Shown here: in pieces, positions 26,366 through 35,692 of the stretch | Layout of the letters: each line of letters starts with the position of its first letter | Numbering within the stretch: the first letter of the stretch is position 1 | Translations under genes and position numbers: made by a program | Notes under the pieces: generated by a model | The model's database searches: none | The model's input: the letters and a program-made list of their open reading frames with translations, nothing else | Told to the model about the DNA's origin: nothing | NCBI RefSeq assembly: GCF_051297175.1 | Contig: NZ_JBINNY010000001.1 | Location: 3,348,001 to 3,412,000, forward strand | From: Dryocola sp051297175 | Lineage (GTDB): Bacteria > Pseudomonadota > Gammaproteobacteria > Enterobacterales > Enterobacteriaceae | Direction of reading: 5' to 3' | DNA: 64,000 nt

Positions 26366-27274
26366 ATGCGCAGTCGCACGTTTGCGGACCTGGATCGGGT
26401 GGTAGCCCTCGGCGGCGGCCACGGCCTTGGCCGCGTGATGTCCTCCCTTTCCACGTTAGGATCGCGCCTGACGGGGATCGTCACCACGACGGATAACGGG
26501 GGGTCGACAGGACGCATCAGGCGCTCCGAAGGCGGCATTGCCTGGGGCGATATGCGGAACTGTTTAAATCAGTTAATTACCGAACCGAGCGTCGCTTCGG
26601 CGATGTTTGAGTATCGTTTTGGCGGTAACGGCGAGCTTTCCGGGCATAACCTCGGAAACCTGATGTTAAAGGCGCTGGATCACCTGAGCGTGCGGCCTCT
26701 GGAAGCCATCAATCTTATTCGCAGCCTGCTAAAAGTGGACGCAATGCTGATTCCGATGTCCGAGCAGCCGGTCGATCTCATGGCAACCGATGCAGACGGG
26801 CATTTTATCTATGGCGAAGTGAATATCGACAATCTTGCTTCACCGCCGCAGGAGCTGATGCTTTACCCGAAATCCCACGCTACCCGCGAAGCGCTGGAAG
26901 CGATTGCCGAAGCGGATCTTATCCTGATCGGCCCGGGCAGTTTTTACACCAGCCTGATGCCGTTGCTGCTGCTGGAGGATATGGACCAGGCCCTGCGCCG
27001 CGCCCCTGCCCCGGTGGTTTACATCGGCAATCTGGGTCGCGAGCTGAGCGTAGCCGCCGCCAGCCTGACGCTAAAAGAGAAGCTGGAAATCATGGAGCAG
27101 CGCGTCGGAAAACGCATTATCGACGCGGTGGTCGTTGGGCCGCACGTGGACGTGTCCAGCGTGCAGGACCGGGTGGTGATTCAGGAACAGCTTGAGGCCA
27201 GCGATATTCCCTACCGCCACGATAGGGTTTTGCTACGCCAGGCTTTGGAGCAGGCGGTGCAGAGATTGGGATAA
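26366..27274 (+). CDS. ybhK: YvcK-family protein YbhK
   Basis: The 302-residue protein has an N-terminal Rossmann-like motif ALGGGHGLGRVMSSL, then TTTDNGGSTGRIR and GDMRNCL, as in the YvcK/CofD-like family. Homologues are required for cell-wall growth on gluconeogenic carbon sources in Bacillus; the E. coli function is unclear. The length equals E. coli YbhK. It is divergent from moaA, with 325 bp between start codons that hold the Moco riboswitch and both promoters. Confidence 0.94.
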   Translation: MRSRTFADLDRVVALGGGHGLGRVMSSLSTLGSRLTGIVTTTDNGGSTGRIRRSEGGIAWGDMRNCLNQLITEPSVASAMFEYRFGGNGELSGHNLGNLMLKALDHLSVRPLEAINLIRSLLKVDAMLIPMSEQPVDLMATDADGHFIYGEVNIDNLASPPQELMLYPKSHATREALEAIAEADLILIGPGSFYTSLMPLLLLEDMDQALRRAPAPVVYIGNLGRELSVAAASLTLKEKLEIMEQRVGKRIIDAVVVGPHVDVSSVQDRVVIQEQLEASDIPYRHDRVLLRQALEQAVQRLG

Positions 27275-27302
27275 ACGGTGGATGATGCCATTCACCGCAA
27301 GC

Positions 27303-27390
27303 GTCGGGTGGCGCTTCGCTTACCCGACCTACACATTGCACGAAGCCACATTTTCGTAGGTCGGGTAAGGCGCATGCCGCCACCCGACAT
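27303..27390. repeat. REP pair between ybhK and uvrB
   Basis: Two inverted REP-like palindromes lie at 27303-27332 (tcgggtggcgcttcgc/ttacccgacctac) and 27355-27388 (gtaggtcgggtaaggcg/cgccacccgac). They lie between the convergent 3' ends of ybhK and uvrB. Confidence 0.88.
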
Positions 27391-27401
27391 CGACTCGCGC
27401 A

Positions 27402-29417
<2,016 letters not shown>

Positions 29418-29493
29418 GAATGGCTACCTGATGAAGAGACGAGCGGGCCGGACGATAATTTTACTCTGCATAGGGATTTTTGCCAGTAAAAAA

Positions 29494-29513
29494 TACTGGA
29501 TGAAAAACCAGTT
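29494..29513. promoter_or_regulatory. LexA (SOS) box of uvrB
   Basis: TACTGGATGAAAAACCAGTT has the required CTG-N10-CAG core. It corresponds closely to the reverse complement of the E. coli uvrB SOS box. It lies 77 bp upstream of the start codon. Confidence 0.92.
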
Positions 29514-29605
29514 ACGTACAGAACAATCTCAGCTAGCCGGACAAATCCTCGCCGGGTTTGGACACAATTTCGTCAAAGACGGGATTTATCACTATCAGAT
29601 GACGG

Positions 29606-29837
29606 TTATCCCCAGATTTTTTCAGCTTTTAACATTTGTCAAGCAGTGTAATAAAAGTGATACCTGCTTCTTTGACACTTTTCTTACACGGATTGATTTT
29701 ATTTAACTATCTAATTTTAAAGAAATATTTCCAAAAGACCGGTTTCGCGTCAATTCGCGCGCAGGCCGCGCCCGCTCTCGCTTACCCATAGTTTTCTAAC
29801 TCTAATGCACAAGGTTATCCACAGGAATAGTGGATAA
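29606..29837. promoter_or_regulatory. DnaA-box-like sites upstream of uvrB
   Basis: A consensus DnaA box TTATCCACA lies at 29815-29823. An inverted near-match (TTATCCACT on the minus strand) lies only 5 bp further on, at 29829-29837. A weaker variant TTATCCCCA is at 29606-29614. DnaA binding upstream of uvrB has been described for E. coli, so this may be a conserved distal control element. Confidence 0.6.
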
Positions 29838-30183
29838 GTCCATCCAGCCCTTTCGGGTAGCCGCCCGCAAAAGTCCCTGTTTTTGGTGTGCGAGCGCGGA
29901 AAAATTTTTTCCGCCTTTTTTTTTACTTATTTCCGGGGCAATTTCGCCTTAGTCACACCCATGATGCCGCTCACAAATCAAGCATATATCATGCCCTTTT
30001 CTTTACTTTATCTGCACCAAAAACGACAAAGCGGCAGCACCAGGCAAGTGCAGCGAAGCGGCAAGGTAGTAGGCCGCAGGTTTTAGGTCAGCCAAATTTA
30101 TGAGGCGATTCTCAAAGTTAAGACATTACCGCGCCGCAGCCGGGAGATGGCAAGGGAATTGCAGATTACGTATTGAAAAACCT

Positions 30184-30229
30184 AACCCCTCCTTCGGGAG
30201 AGATGCAGGACGCCGTGGTGATAGGGGTT
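30184..30229 (+). other. Possible structured RNA leader
   Basis: AACCCCT at 30184-30190 can pair with AGGGGTT at 30223-30229. Between them a CTCC-TTCG-GGAG mini-hairpin with a stable UUCG tetraloop is visible. It lies 60-105 bp upstream of the orphan ATPase gene. I do not recognise it as a known riboswitch class. Confidence 0.35.
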
Positions 30230-30289
30230 TATTGCCGGCCTGCGCCCGCGATGTGGAAGAGGTACTTAACCTGTCTTGAGGAGATGCAC

Positions 30290-31000
30290 ATGTTGAGTTT
30301 GCACGCCGTGAATCAGTTTTATGGTGAGAACCACATCTTATGGAATCTCGATCTTGAGCTGACCAAAGGAGAATGCACCTGCGTGCTGGGCGCGCCGGGA
30401 ATGGGCAAGACCACGCTGGTGAACTGTATCACCGGCTATCTGCCGATAAGCAGCGGCAGCATAGTCTGGAATGAGGCGGGCCTGCCGCCCCAGGATTTGC
30501 TGAGCAAACCCGTTGAAGGACGAGCCGCGCTTGGCATGAGCTATGTCGCACAGGAGCGACGCATTTTCTCGCAGCTTTCCGTTGAGGAAAATTTGCAGAT
30601 TGCGCTGCTGGCGGGCAACGAGCGGGCGCGCACCATTCCCGGTATGGTTTACGACCTTTTCCCCGAGCTGTACGCATTGCGCTACGCGCGCGGCGGCGAG
30701 CTGAACGGCGATCTCCAACAGCAGCTGGCGCTTGCCAGAGCGCTGGTCACCGAGCCAAAGCTGCTGATTCTGGATGAACCCACCTTTGGACACGGGCAGC
30801 GTTTTATCCATGAGCTGGGCGGCATTATTCGCAGGATTAACCGCGACTTTGGCCTGACGATTTTGCTTGTCGAACAGCGTTTGTCCTTCATTCGCCGCGT
30901 GGCGGACCGCTTCTGCCTGCTCCACCGCGGGCGAAACGTGGCCCAGGGCAACGTCGAGCTTCTTGACGACAGGCTGGTAGCAAACTGGATAACGCCATGA
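30290..31000 (+). CDS. Orphan ABC transporter ATPase, UrtE/LivF-like
   Basis: The 236-residue protein resembles UrtE, the ATPase of urea ABC transporters: LNAVNQFYG-type start, ILLVEQ near the end, and QQQLALARAL. Walker A GAPGMGKTT and Walker B LLILDEPTFG are intact. However, the signature that should read LSGGQQQQ is LNGDLQQQ, losing key residues. No permease or binding-protein genes lie nearby, so it cannot be a complete importer by itself. GAGGAG precedes ATG 30290; a longer frame from 30173 lacks similarity. It sits between uvrB and bioD, which are neighbours in E. coli. It may be a relic, a regulatory ATPase or a partner of a distant transporter. Confidence 0.75.
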   Translation: MLSLHAVNQFYGENHILWNLDLELTKGECTCVLGAPGMGKTTLVNCITGYLPISSGSIVWNEAGLPPQDLLSKPVEGRAALGMSYVAQERRIFSQLSVEENLQIALLAGNERARTIPGMVYDLFPELYALRYARGGELNGDLQQQLALARALVTEPKLLILDEPTFGHGQRFIHELGGIIRRINRDFGLTILLVEQRLSFIRRVADRFCLLHRGRNVAQGNVELLDDRLVANWITP

Positions 31001-31029
31001 CGATAGCGGCTCACCGCCAGCCCACGCTG

Positions 31030-31548
31030 CTATAGCGGCCCAATCTGGTTTTGCAGGTCTGCGTCGAGCGCCGCCAGCTCGCGCTGCAGGTTGCACTGCC
31101 GCGTGACCGCTGAAAGCTCCAGCAGCGGCAAAGGGATTTTGCTTACGCCGACCTCGCGCAGCCAGTGCAGCACTGAATCCAGATGCCAGATGGCGGTCTT
31201 ACCGTCATGCACCGGCGCGGGAAAAGCCTCGCGGCTGACCATCACCTTGCGCATGTACTGCCTGGAAAAGCCAAGCAGTTCGGCAACGTCAGTCAGGCCA
31301 ACCAGATCCGGCGTGACCTCCACCAGCGCGCTGCCGGGGATAATGCGCTTCACGTCGTGAATGGCGGATACCACGGCCTGCCTTGCGTTTTGCGCCTCGC
31401 GGGTAAAATTGAGGGCGATTCTGCCGGTGATGCCGATGCCAACCAGCGCATCGTCACAGCCGTTTTCCCCCAGCGCCTCTACCCATGATTCAGGCTGCTT
31501 GCCGTTGCGCGGCAGGGTAAAGATCAGTGTGAAGCTAAACTCCGACAT
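31030..31548 (-). CDS. HTH DNA-binding protein with HicB-like N-terminus (possible antitoxin)
   Basis: The 172-residue protein has two parts. Residues 4-75 (FSFTLIFTLP..., CDDALVGIGITGRIALNFTREA) look like a small alpha/beta domain similar in pattern to HicB-type antitoxins. Residues 83-130 form a helix-turn-helix of the MerR/AlpA type: LTDVAELLGFSRQYMRKVM followed by the wing AFPAPVHDGKTAIWHLDSVLHWL. The gene starts 15 bp after the stop of the small Cys-rich gene upstream, so the two are almost certainly cotranscribed. A palindrome upstream of the pair could be its operator. I do not know the exact family, and the antitoxin role is an inference from architecture. Confidence 0.65.
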   Translation of the reverse strand: MSEFSFTLIFTLPRNGKQPESWVEALGENGCDDALVGIGITGRIALNFTREAQNARQAVVSAIHDVKRIIPGSALVEVTPDLVGLTDVAELLGFSRQYMRKVMVSREAFPAPVHDGKTAIWHLDSVLHWLREVGVSKIPLPLLELSAVTRQCNLQRELAALDADLQNQIGPL

Positions 31549-31563
31549 TCTTTTCTCCTTGAT

Positions 31564-31824
31564 TCAATGCTGTACTTGCCCCTGCGCGTTCTGGCCGCAG
31601 GCGTCCACCACCCGTCTGATTTGCCTGGCGTGATTCCAGGCGTTGCGCGGCGAGCGCCAGACGCAGCTGATGCAAAATTCCCCGCATCGACATGCGCTAT
31701 CGTTCCACGGGCAGTAAATCTTACCCCAGCATTGCGCGCCGCCGGGCTTCACCCGCCAGCCGAGATATTCCGCATAACGTAATGCGGACTCAATTTCTTT
31801 ATTGGGATGCACTCTGCGCGCCAT
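31564..31824 (-). CDS. Small Cys-rich protein, possible HicA-like toxin
   Basis: The 86-residue protein starts MARRVHPNKEIESALRYAEY. It contains seven cysteines (about 32, 38, 45, 47, 51, 54 and 76), arranged as CWGKIYC and CRCGEFCISC, which suggests a zinc or other metal site. The pattern ALRYAEYLGWRVKPGGA, then NHARQIRRVVDACG, resembles the start and end of small HicA-type RNA-binding toxins, but the usual central GSH is not clear. TCCTCC on the plus strand (GGAGGA for this gene) gives a strong ribosome-binding site. The gene is first in a two-gene unit with the HTH protein. Function is unproven. Confidence 0.6.
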   Translation of the reverse strand: MARRVHPNKEIESALRYAEYLGWRVKPGGAQCWGKIYCPWNDSACRCGEFCISCVWRSPRNAWNHARQIRRVVDACGQNAQGQVQH

Positions 31825-31853
31825 TTATCCTCCTGATGACTATCTCACAAGCA

Positions 31854-31869
31854 GTTGTCACATGACAAC
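31854..31869. promoter_or_regulatory. Candidate operator of the Cys-rich/HTH gene pair
   Basis: GTTGTCA and TGACAAC form a perfect 7-bp inverted repeat with a 2-bp spacer. It lies 30 bp upstream of the first gene, where the promoter should be. That fits autoregulation by the HTH protein. Confidence 0.5.
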
Positions 31870-31946
31870 AAAAGATGGCGATAATTTATCTTGTTCGTTT
31901 GTGAGGGGATAGCGGTAATTTTTGCGGATGCAGGATTTTGCGAGAG

Positions 31947-31968
31947 CGCCCGAAGCGGTTATCGGGCG
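31947..31968 (-). terminator. Hairpin downstream of bioD
   Basis: CGCCCGA and TCGGGCG form a 7-bp GC-rich stem with an 8-base loop, 29 bp past the bioD stop codon. There is no clear U-tract, so it may be a weak or factor-assisted terminator. Confidence 0.45.
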
Positions 31969-31996
31969 TTGCATTGATGATAAGGGAAAATGCGGC

Positions 31997-32686
31997 CTAC
32001 CCCGCAAGATGGGATAAATCGAGATAGTGCCCAAGCGGCGTGGTATCGGTAAGTTCTGGCTGCCAGGGGATCTCGCCGAGCATCGGGGCGGGGATAACGC
32101 TTTTCAGCGTTGCCAGGTACTCCTCGTGGCGCCTGCCCGCTGGCTGCACGTCGTTGGCAATCCAGCCCGCAAGCTTCAGCCCCGCGCTTTCCACCGCCTG
32201 GGCGGTGAGCATCGCGTGGTTAATGGAGCCAAGCTTCACGCCCACTACCAGAATGACCGGAAGCCGCTCCTTTACCACCCAATCGGCGAAGGTTGTGGAA
32301 TCTGAAAGCGGCGTAAACCAACCGCCTGCCCCTTCGACCTGTAGCCAGTTACCCCGTTGCGTAAGGGCCTCAAGCCCGGCGGAAAGCGTGGCAAACTCTA
32401 TGGGACGCCCTTCGTCCCGGCTAACGATATGCGGTGAAGTTGGCTCCATAAAGGCCAGCGGGTTGACCTGTTCGTAGCGCAGCTCAACGCTGCTGTTGCG
32501 CTGCAGCGCAAGGGCGTCGCTATTGCGGATGCCTTCAGGCGTCATTTCGCTGCCGGAAGCCACCGGCTTATAGCCCACGGCACGGTAGCCCGCCCGCGCC
32601 GCCGCCTGCAGCAGCGCGCAGCTTGCTACGGTTTTGCCTACTTCCGTATCGGTTCCGGTTACAAACCATTTTTTAATCACGTTCAA
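31997..32686 (-). CDS. bioD: Dethiobiotin synthetase
   Basis: The 229-residue ATP-dependent carboxylase closes the ureido ring of biotin. The N-terminal P-loop is VTGTDTEVGKT. Later segments are YKPVASG, QVEGAGGWFTPL and VVGVKLGSINHAMLT, as in BioD. It overlaps bioC by 14 bp and ends the bioBFCD operon. In E. coli uvrB is next downstream; here an accessory segment lies between. Confidence 0.96.
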   Translation of the reverse strand: MNVIKKWFVTGTDTEVGKTVASCALLQAAARAGYRAVGYKPVASGSEMTPEGIRNSDALALQRNSSVELRYEQVNPLAFMEPTSPHIVSRDEGRPIEFATLSAGLEALTQRGNWLQVEGAGGWFTPLSDSTTFADWVVKERLPVILVVGVKLGSINHAMLTAQAVESAGLKLAGWIANDVQPAGRRHEEYLATLKSVIPAPMLGEIPWQPELTDTTPLGHYLDLSHLAG

Positions 32687-33431
32687 TCACTCCTGAAACC
32701 AGTTGCCAGGTGAGCGGAAACGCGCCGTCGCGCTGCGGCCAGGCAAGGCTCAGCCGCTGTAACTGCTGGCGCGTCATGACCGAGCTTTTTCGCCCGTCAT
32801 GCAGGTGCGTGGCCCCCACCCCTTTAAGCGTGCGCATCGCGCTCATTACATCCGGAAAATACTGCGTGACCGGCTCAACGTGCAGCGCCGCGCGCCATGA
32901 CCGGCAGGCGGATTCAATCTCGTCCGTCGTTAAAAATTCGTTGGCGTGCGCTCTTTCATCCACCGCCCGCCACGCGTCGTGAAGCTCCGGGAGCGAACCT
33001 GCGGCAAGGGTGGTGAACGCCACGCAGCCGCCGGGTTTGGTCACGCGATAAAGCTCGCCAAGCCCCTGACGCAGGTCGTTACACCACTGAACCGCAAGGT
33101 TGCTCCAGGCGAGCGAAACCTGCTCGTCTGCCAGCGGCAGGGATTCGATATCCCCCTCCAGATAGCGGTCGGCCGCCCCCTGCTCGCGGGTAACGCTTAG
33201 CATTTTTGGCGACAGGTCCAGCGCCGTGACGTGGCTTCCCTGCGCCTTCCAGTAGCGGCTAAACCAGCCGGTTCCGCATCCGGCGTCCAGCACCTGCGCA
33301 AATTCACGCCCGGCGAGGCGGTTGATGAGACTGCTGCCGCTGGTGCGCTGAATCTCTGCAAAATCGTCGTAGGTTGCCGCCGCGCGGCCAAAGGCCTGGG
33401 CTACGGCGAGTTTATTTACCGGTTTCGTCAT
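32673..33431 (-). CDS. bioC: Malonyl-ACP O-methyltransferase BioC
   Basis: The 252-residue SAM-dependent enzyme methylates malonyl-ACP to start pimeloyl synthesis. Motif I is VLDAGCGTGWFSRYW, followed by VTALDLSPKML and SLPLADEQVSLAWSNLAVQWC. The length matches E. coli BioC. It overlaps bioF at one end and bioD at the other. Confidence 0.95.
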   Translation of the reverse strand: MTKPVNKLAVAQAFGRAAATYDDFAEIQRTSGSSLINRLAGREFAQVLDAGCGTGWFSRYWKAQGSHVTALDLSPKMLSVTREQGAADRYLEGDIESLPLADEQVSLAWSNLAVQWCNDLRQGLGELYRVTKPGGCVAFTTLAAGSLPELHDAWRAVDERAHANEFLTTDEIESACRSWRAALHVEPVTQYFPDVMSAMRTLKGVGATHLHDGRKSSVMTRQQLQRLSLAWPQRDGAFPLTWQLVSGVIERD

Positions 33432-34566
33432 AAAGAGCCTCCAACAGCGCCGCGATGTCGTCGCGCGTGTGGTCGGCGGTCAGCGTCACGCGCAGCCGCG
33501 CGCTGCCCGCAGGAACGGTTGGCGGACGAATGGCGGTGAGCCAAAACCCGCGTTCGCGCATTCGGGCCGCAAGCTCGAGCGTACGGGCGTTCTCGCCAAC
33601 AATCAGCGGCTGAATGGCCGTTTGCGAATCCCGCAGGCCAAGCGGGAGCCGCGCTGCGCCAAGGCGGAAGTCTGCAATGTTACGACGAAGCCGCTCGCGC
33701 CTTTCCTCGCCGCTGCGAATCACCCGTAACGCCGCCGATAGCGTGCAGGCCTGGGCCGGTGGCATCGCGGTGCTGTAAATCAGGTGACGCGCAAACTGCA
33801 GCAGATAATCCGCTACGTCCGCGCTGCATAAAACCGCCGCGCCGCTCACGCCAAAGGCTTTGCCGAAGGTGACGATGAGTATTTCTGGCTGAACCTGCTG
33901 CTGATAGCAGCTCCCGCGCCCCTCTTCGCCAAGCACGCCGATGCCGTGCGCGTCGTCCACCAGCAGCCAGCCCCCGGCGCGGCGCGTGGCAGCCGCGATG
34001 TCGCCAAGGGGAGCCTGGTCGCCGTCCATGCTGAACACGCCCTCGGTCACCACCAGCTGACCGCCTTCGCAGTCACCGGCAAGCAGCCCGTCGAGCGCCT
34101 GAACGTCGTTGTGTGCGAAACGACGCAGCTGCGCGGGGCTGAGCATTGCCGCTTCCAGCAGGGAGGCGTGGCTGAGCCTGTCGGCAATGATGCGATCCTG
34201 CTTTTGCGCAAGCGCGGCGATCGCGGCCTGATTCGCCGCAAAGCCGGAGATAAACAGCAGCGCGCGCGGGTAGCCGAGCCAGTCGCACAGCTCGTCTTCC
34301 AGCTGCTTATGAGCCTCGCCGTAGCCCGTTACGTGCCCGGAGCCGCCGCTGCCGACGCCGTATTCCTCCGCGCCCTTTTGCCAGGCGCGGATGACGTCGG
34401 GATGCTGGCTCAGGCCCAGATAGTCGTTGCTGGAAAAGTTCAGGTGCCGCCTGCCGCTGCTGACCAGAAAGCGCCCGCTGCCGCGTTCGTGGACCTGCCT
34501 TGTGCGAAAGCTGTCGTCGGCGCGTCGTTGGGCAAGCTGCTGCTCGATGCGCTGCTGCCAGGTCAT
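33412..34566 (-). CDS. bioF: 8-amino-7-oxononanoate synthase
   Basis: The 384-residue PLP enzyme condenses pimeloyl-ACP with alanine. Signature parts are FSSNDYLGLSQHP, GSGGSGHVTGYGEAHKQLE, FISGFAANQAAIAAL, DDAHGIGVLGEEGRG and the PLP-lysine region VTFGKAFGVSGAAV. The start MTWQQRIEQQLAQRRAD gives the E. coli length and overlaps the bioB stop (4 bp). A longer frame to 34779 is a shadow inside bioB. Confidence 0.96.
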   Translation of the reverse strand: MTWQQRIEQQLAQRRADDSFRTRQVHERGSGRFLVSSGRRHLNFSSNDYLGLSQHPDVIRAWQKGAEEYGVGSGGSGHVTGYGEAHKQLEDELCDWLGYPRALLFISGFAANQAAIAALAQKQDRIIADRLSHASLLEAAMLSPAQLRRFAHNDVQALDGLLAGDCEGGQLVVTEGVFSMDGDQAPLGDIAAATRRAGGWLLVDDAHGIGVLGEEGRGSCYQQQVQPEILIVTFGKAFGVSGAAVLCSADVADYLLQFARHLIYSTAMPPAQACTLSAALRVIRSGEERRERLRRNIADFRLGAARLPLGLRDSQTAIQPLIVGENARTLELAARMRERGFWLTAIRPPTVPAGSARLRVTLTADHTRDDIAALLEALYDETGK

Positions 34567-35603
34567 ACCGCCGCCGCGTTGTAATACTTGTCCGTGTCCG
34601 CCGTCAGAAGCTGGGAGGCGAGCCGCTGCTGCTGCTCGTTGTCGCCCGTCTCGGTCGTGGTTTGCTGCGGGTTGAGGCCCAGCTTGCGGAACAGCTGAAC
34701 GTCCTTGTCTTCTTCCGGGTTCGGCGTGGTGAGCAGCTTGCAGCCGTAGAAAATCGAGTTCGCCCCGGCCATAAAGCACATTGCCTGGGTCTGCTCGCTC
34801 ATCTGCTCGCGGCCCGCGGACAGGCGGACGAACGAGGTCGGCATCATGATGCGCGCGATGGCGATGGTGCGGATGAAGTCAAACGCGTCCACGTCGTCGT
34901 TTTCGGCAAGCGGCGTTCCTTTGACCTTCACCAGCATGTTGATCGGCACGCTTTCCGGCGGCGTAGGCAGGTTTGCCAGCTGGAGCAGCAGGCCCGCGCG
35001 ATCCTTCACGGATTCGCCAAGCCCGACGATGCCGCCGGAACACACTTTTATGCCCGCATCGCGCACTTTATCGAGCGTGTCGAGGCGCTCCTGATAGGTT
35101 CGCGTGGTGATGATGTTGCCGTAGAATTCCGGCGAGGTGTCGAGGTTGTGGTTGTAGTAATCAAGCCCGGCCGCCGCCAGGCGCTGCGCCTGGGCGTCGG
35201 TTAGGGTGCCGAGCGTCATGCAGGTTTCCAGCCCCATTTCGCGCACGCCCTGCACCATCTGTTCGAGGTAGGGCATATCGCGATCGTTAGGGTTCTTCCA
35301 GGCGGCCCCCATGCAGAAGCGGGTCGAGCCCGCGTTGCGCGCCTTGCGGGCGGAATCCAGCACCTGCTCGACCTCCATCAGGCGTTCGGACGCAAGCCCC
35401 GTTTTGTAGCGCGCGCTCTGCGGACAGTATTTACAGTCTTCCGGACAGGCGCCGGTTTTGATCGACAGCAGCGTACTGACCTGTACGTGGCGCGGATCGA
35501 AGTGCTGACGGTGAATCTGCTGCGCTTCAAACAGCAGTTCGAGGAAAGGTTTTTCAAATAAAGCAGTGACCTGCGACATTGACCAGCGTGCGTGGTGAGC
35601 CAT
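34563..35603 (-). CDS. bioB: Biotin synthase
   Basis: The 346-residue radical-SAM enzyme inserts sulfur into dethiobiotin. The cluster motif CPEDCKYC is present near residue 53, and GLDYYNHNLDTSPEFYGNI is conserved. The [2Fe-2S] ligands sit in CMTLG, CSGGI and the downstream Arg region. It is the first gene of bioBFCD, transcribed away from bioA from the shared BirA-controlled region. Confidence 0.97.
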   Translation of the reverse strand: MAHHARWSMSQVTALFEKPFLELLFEAQQIHRQHFDPRHVQVSTLLSIKTGACPEDCKYCPQSARYKTGLASERLMEVEQVLDSARKARNAGSTRFCMGAAWKNPNDRDMPYLEQMVQGVREMGLETCMTLGTLTDAQAQRLAAAGLDYYNHNLDTSPEFYGNIITTRTYQERLDTLDKVRDAGIKVCSGGIVGLGESVKDRAGLLLQLANLPTPPESVPINMLVKVKGTPLAENDDVDAFDFIRTIAIARIMMPTSFVRLSAGREQMSEQTQAMCFMAGANSIFYGCKLLTTPNPEEDKDVQLFRKLGLNPQQTTTETGDNEQQQRLASQLLTADTDKYYNAAAV

Positions 35604-35648
35604 GGGGCGTCTCCAAAAGGGGTGTTGTTAGCCGTTGATTGACGTTAT

Positions 35649-35686
35649 ACTTGTAAACCTAAATGTTTTTAAAATGGTTTACAAGT
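35649..35686. promoter_or_regulatory. BirA operator (bioO)
   Basis: ACTTGTAAACC and GGTTTACAAGT are perfect inverted arms. The TTGTAAACC and GGTTTACAA cores are 16 bp apart, exactly the BirA spacing. The operator lies between divergent bioB and bioA, so biotinyl-AMP-loaded BirA should repress both. Confidence 0.95.
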
Positions 35687-35692
35687 CACGTT

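Larger units (their letters stand above)
29418..30289. other. Long non-coding region upstream of uvrB
   Basis: About 870 bp have no credible protein gene. The uvrB-proximal part contains the LexA box and several DnaA-box-like sequences. The middle (about 29880-29990) is AT-rich with long T runs. The last 110 bp before the ATPase gene hold two nested inverted repeats that could be an RNA leader. Short frames at 29383-29706 and 29883-30103 have no ribosome-binding site or recognisable product. Confidence 0.6.

Noticed and set aside
33240..35200. Long open frames on the plus strand through bioC, bioF and bioB
   Set aside because: They are shadows of the GC-rich genes on the other strand, which have clear catalytic motifs.
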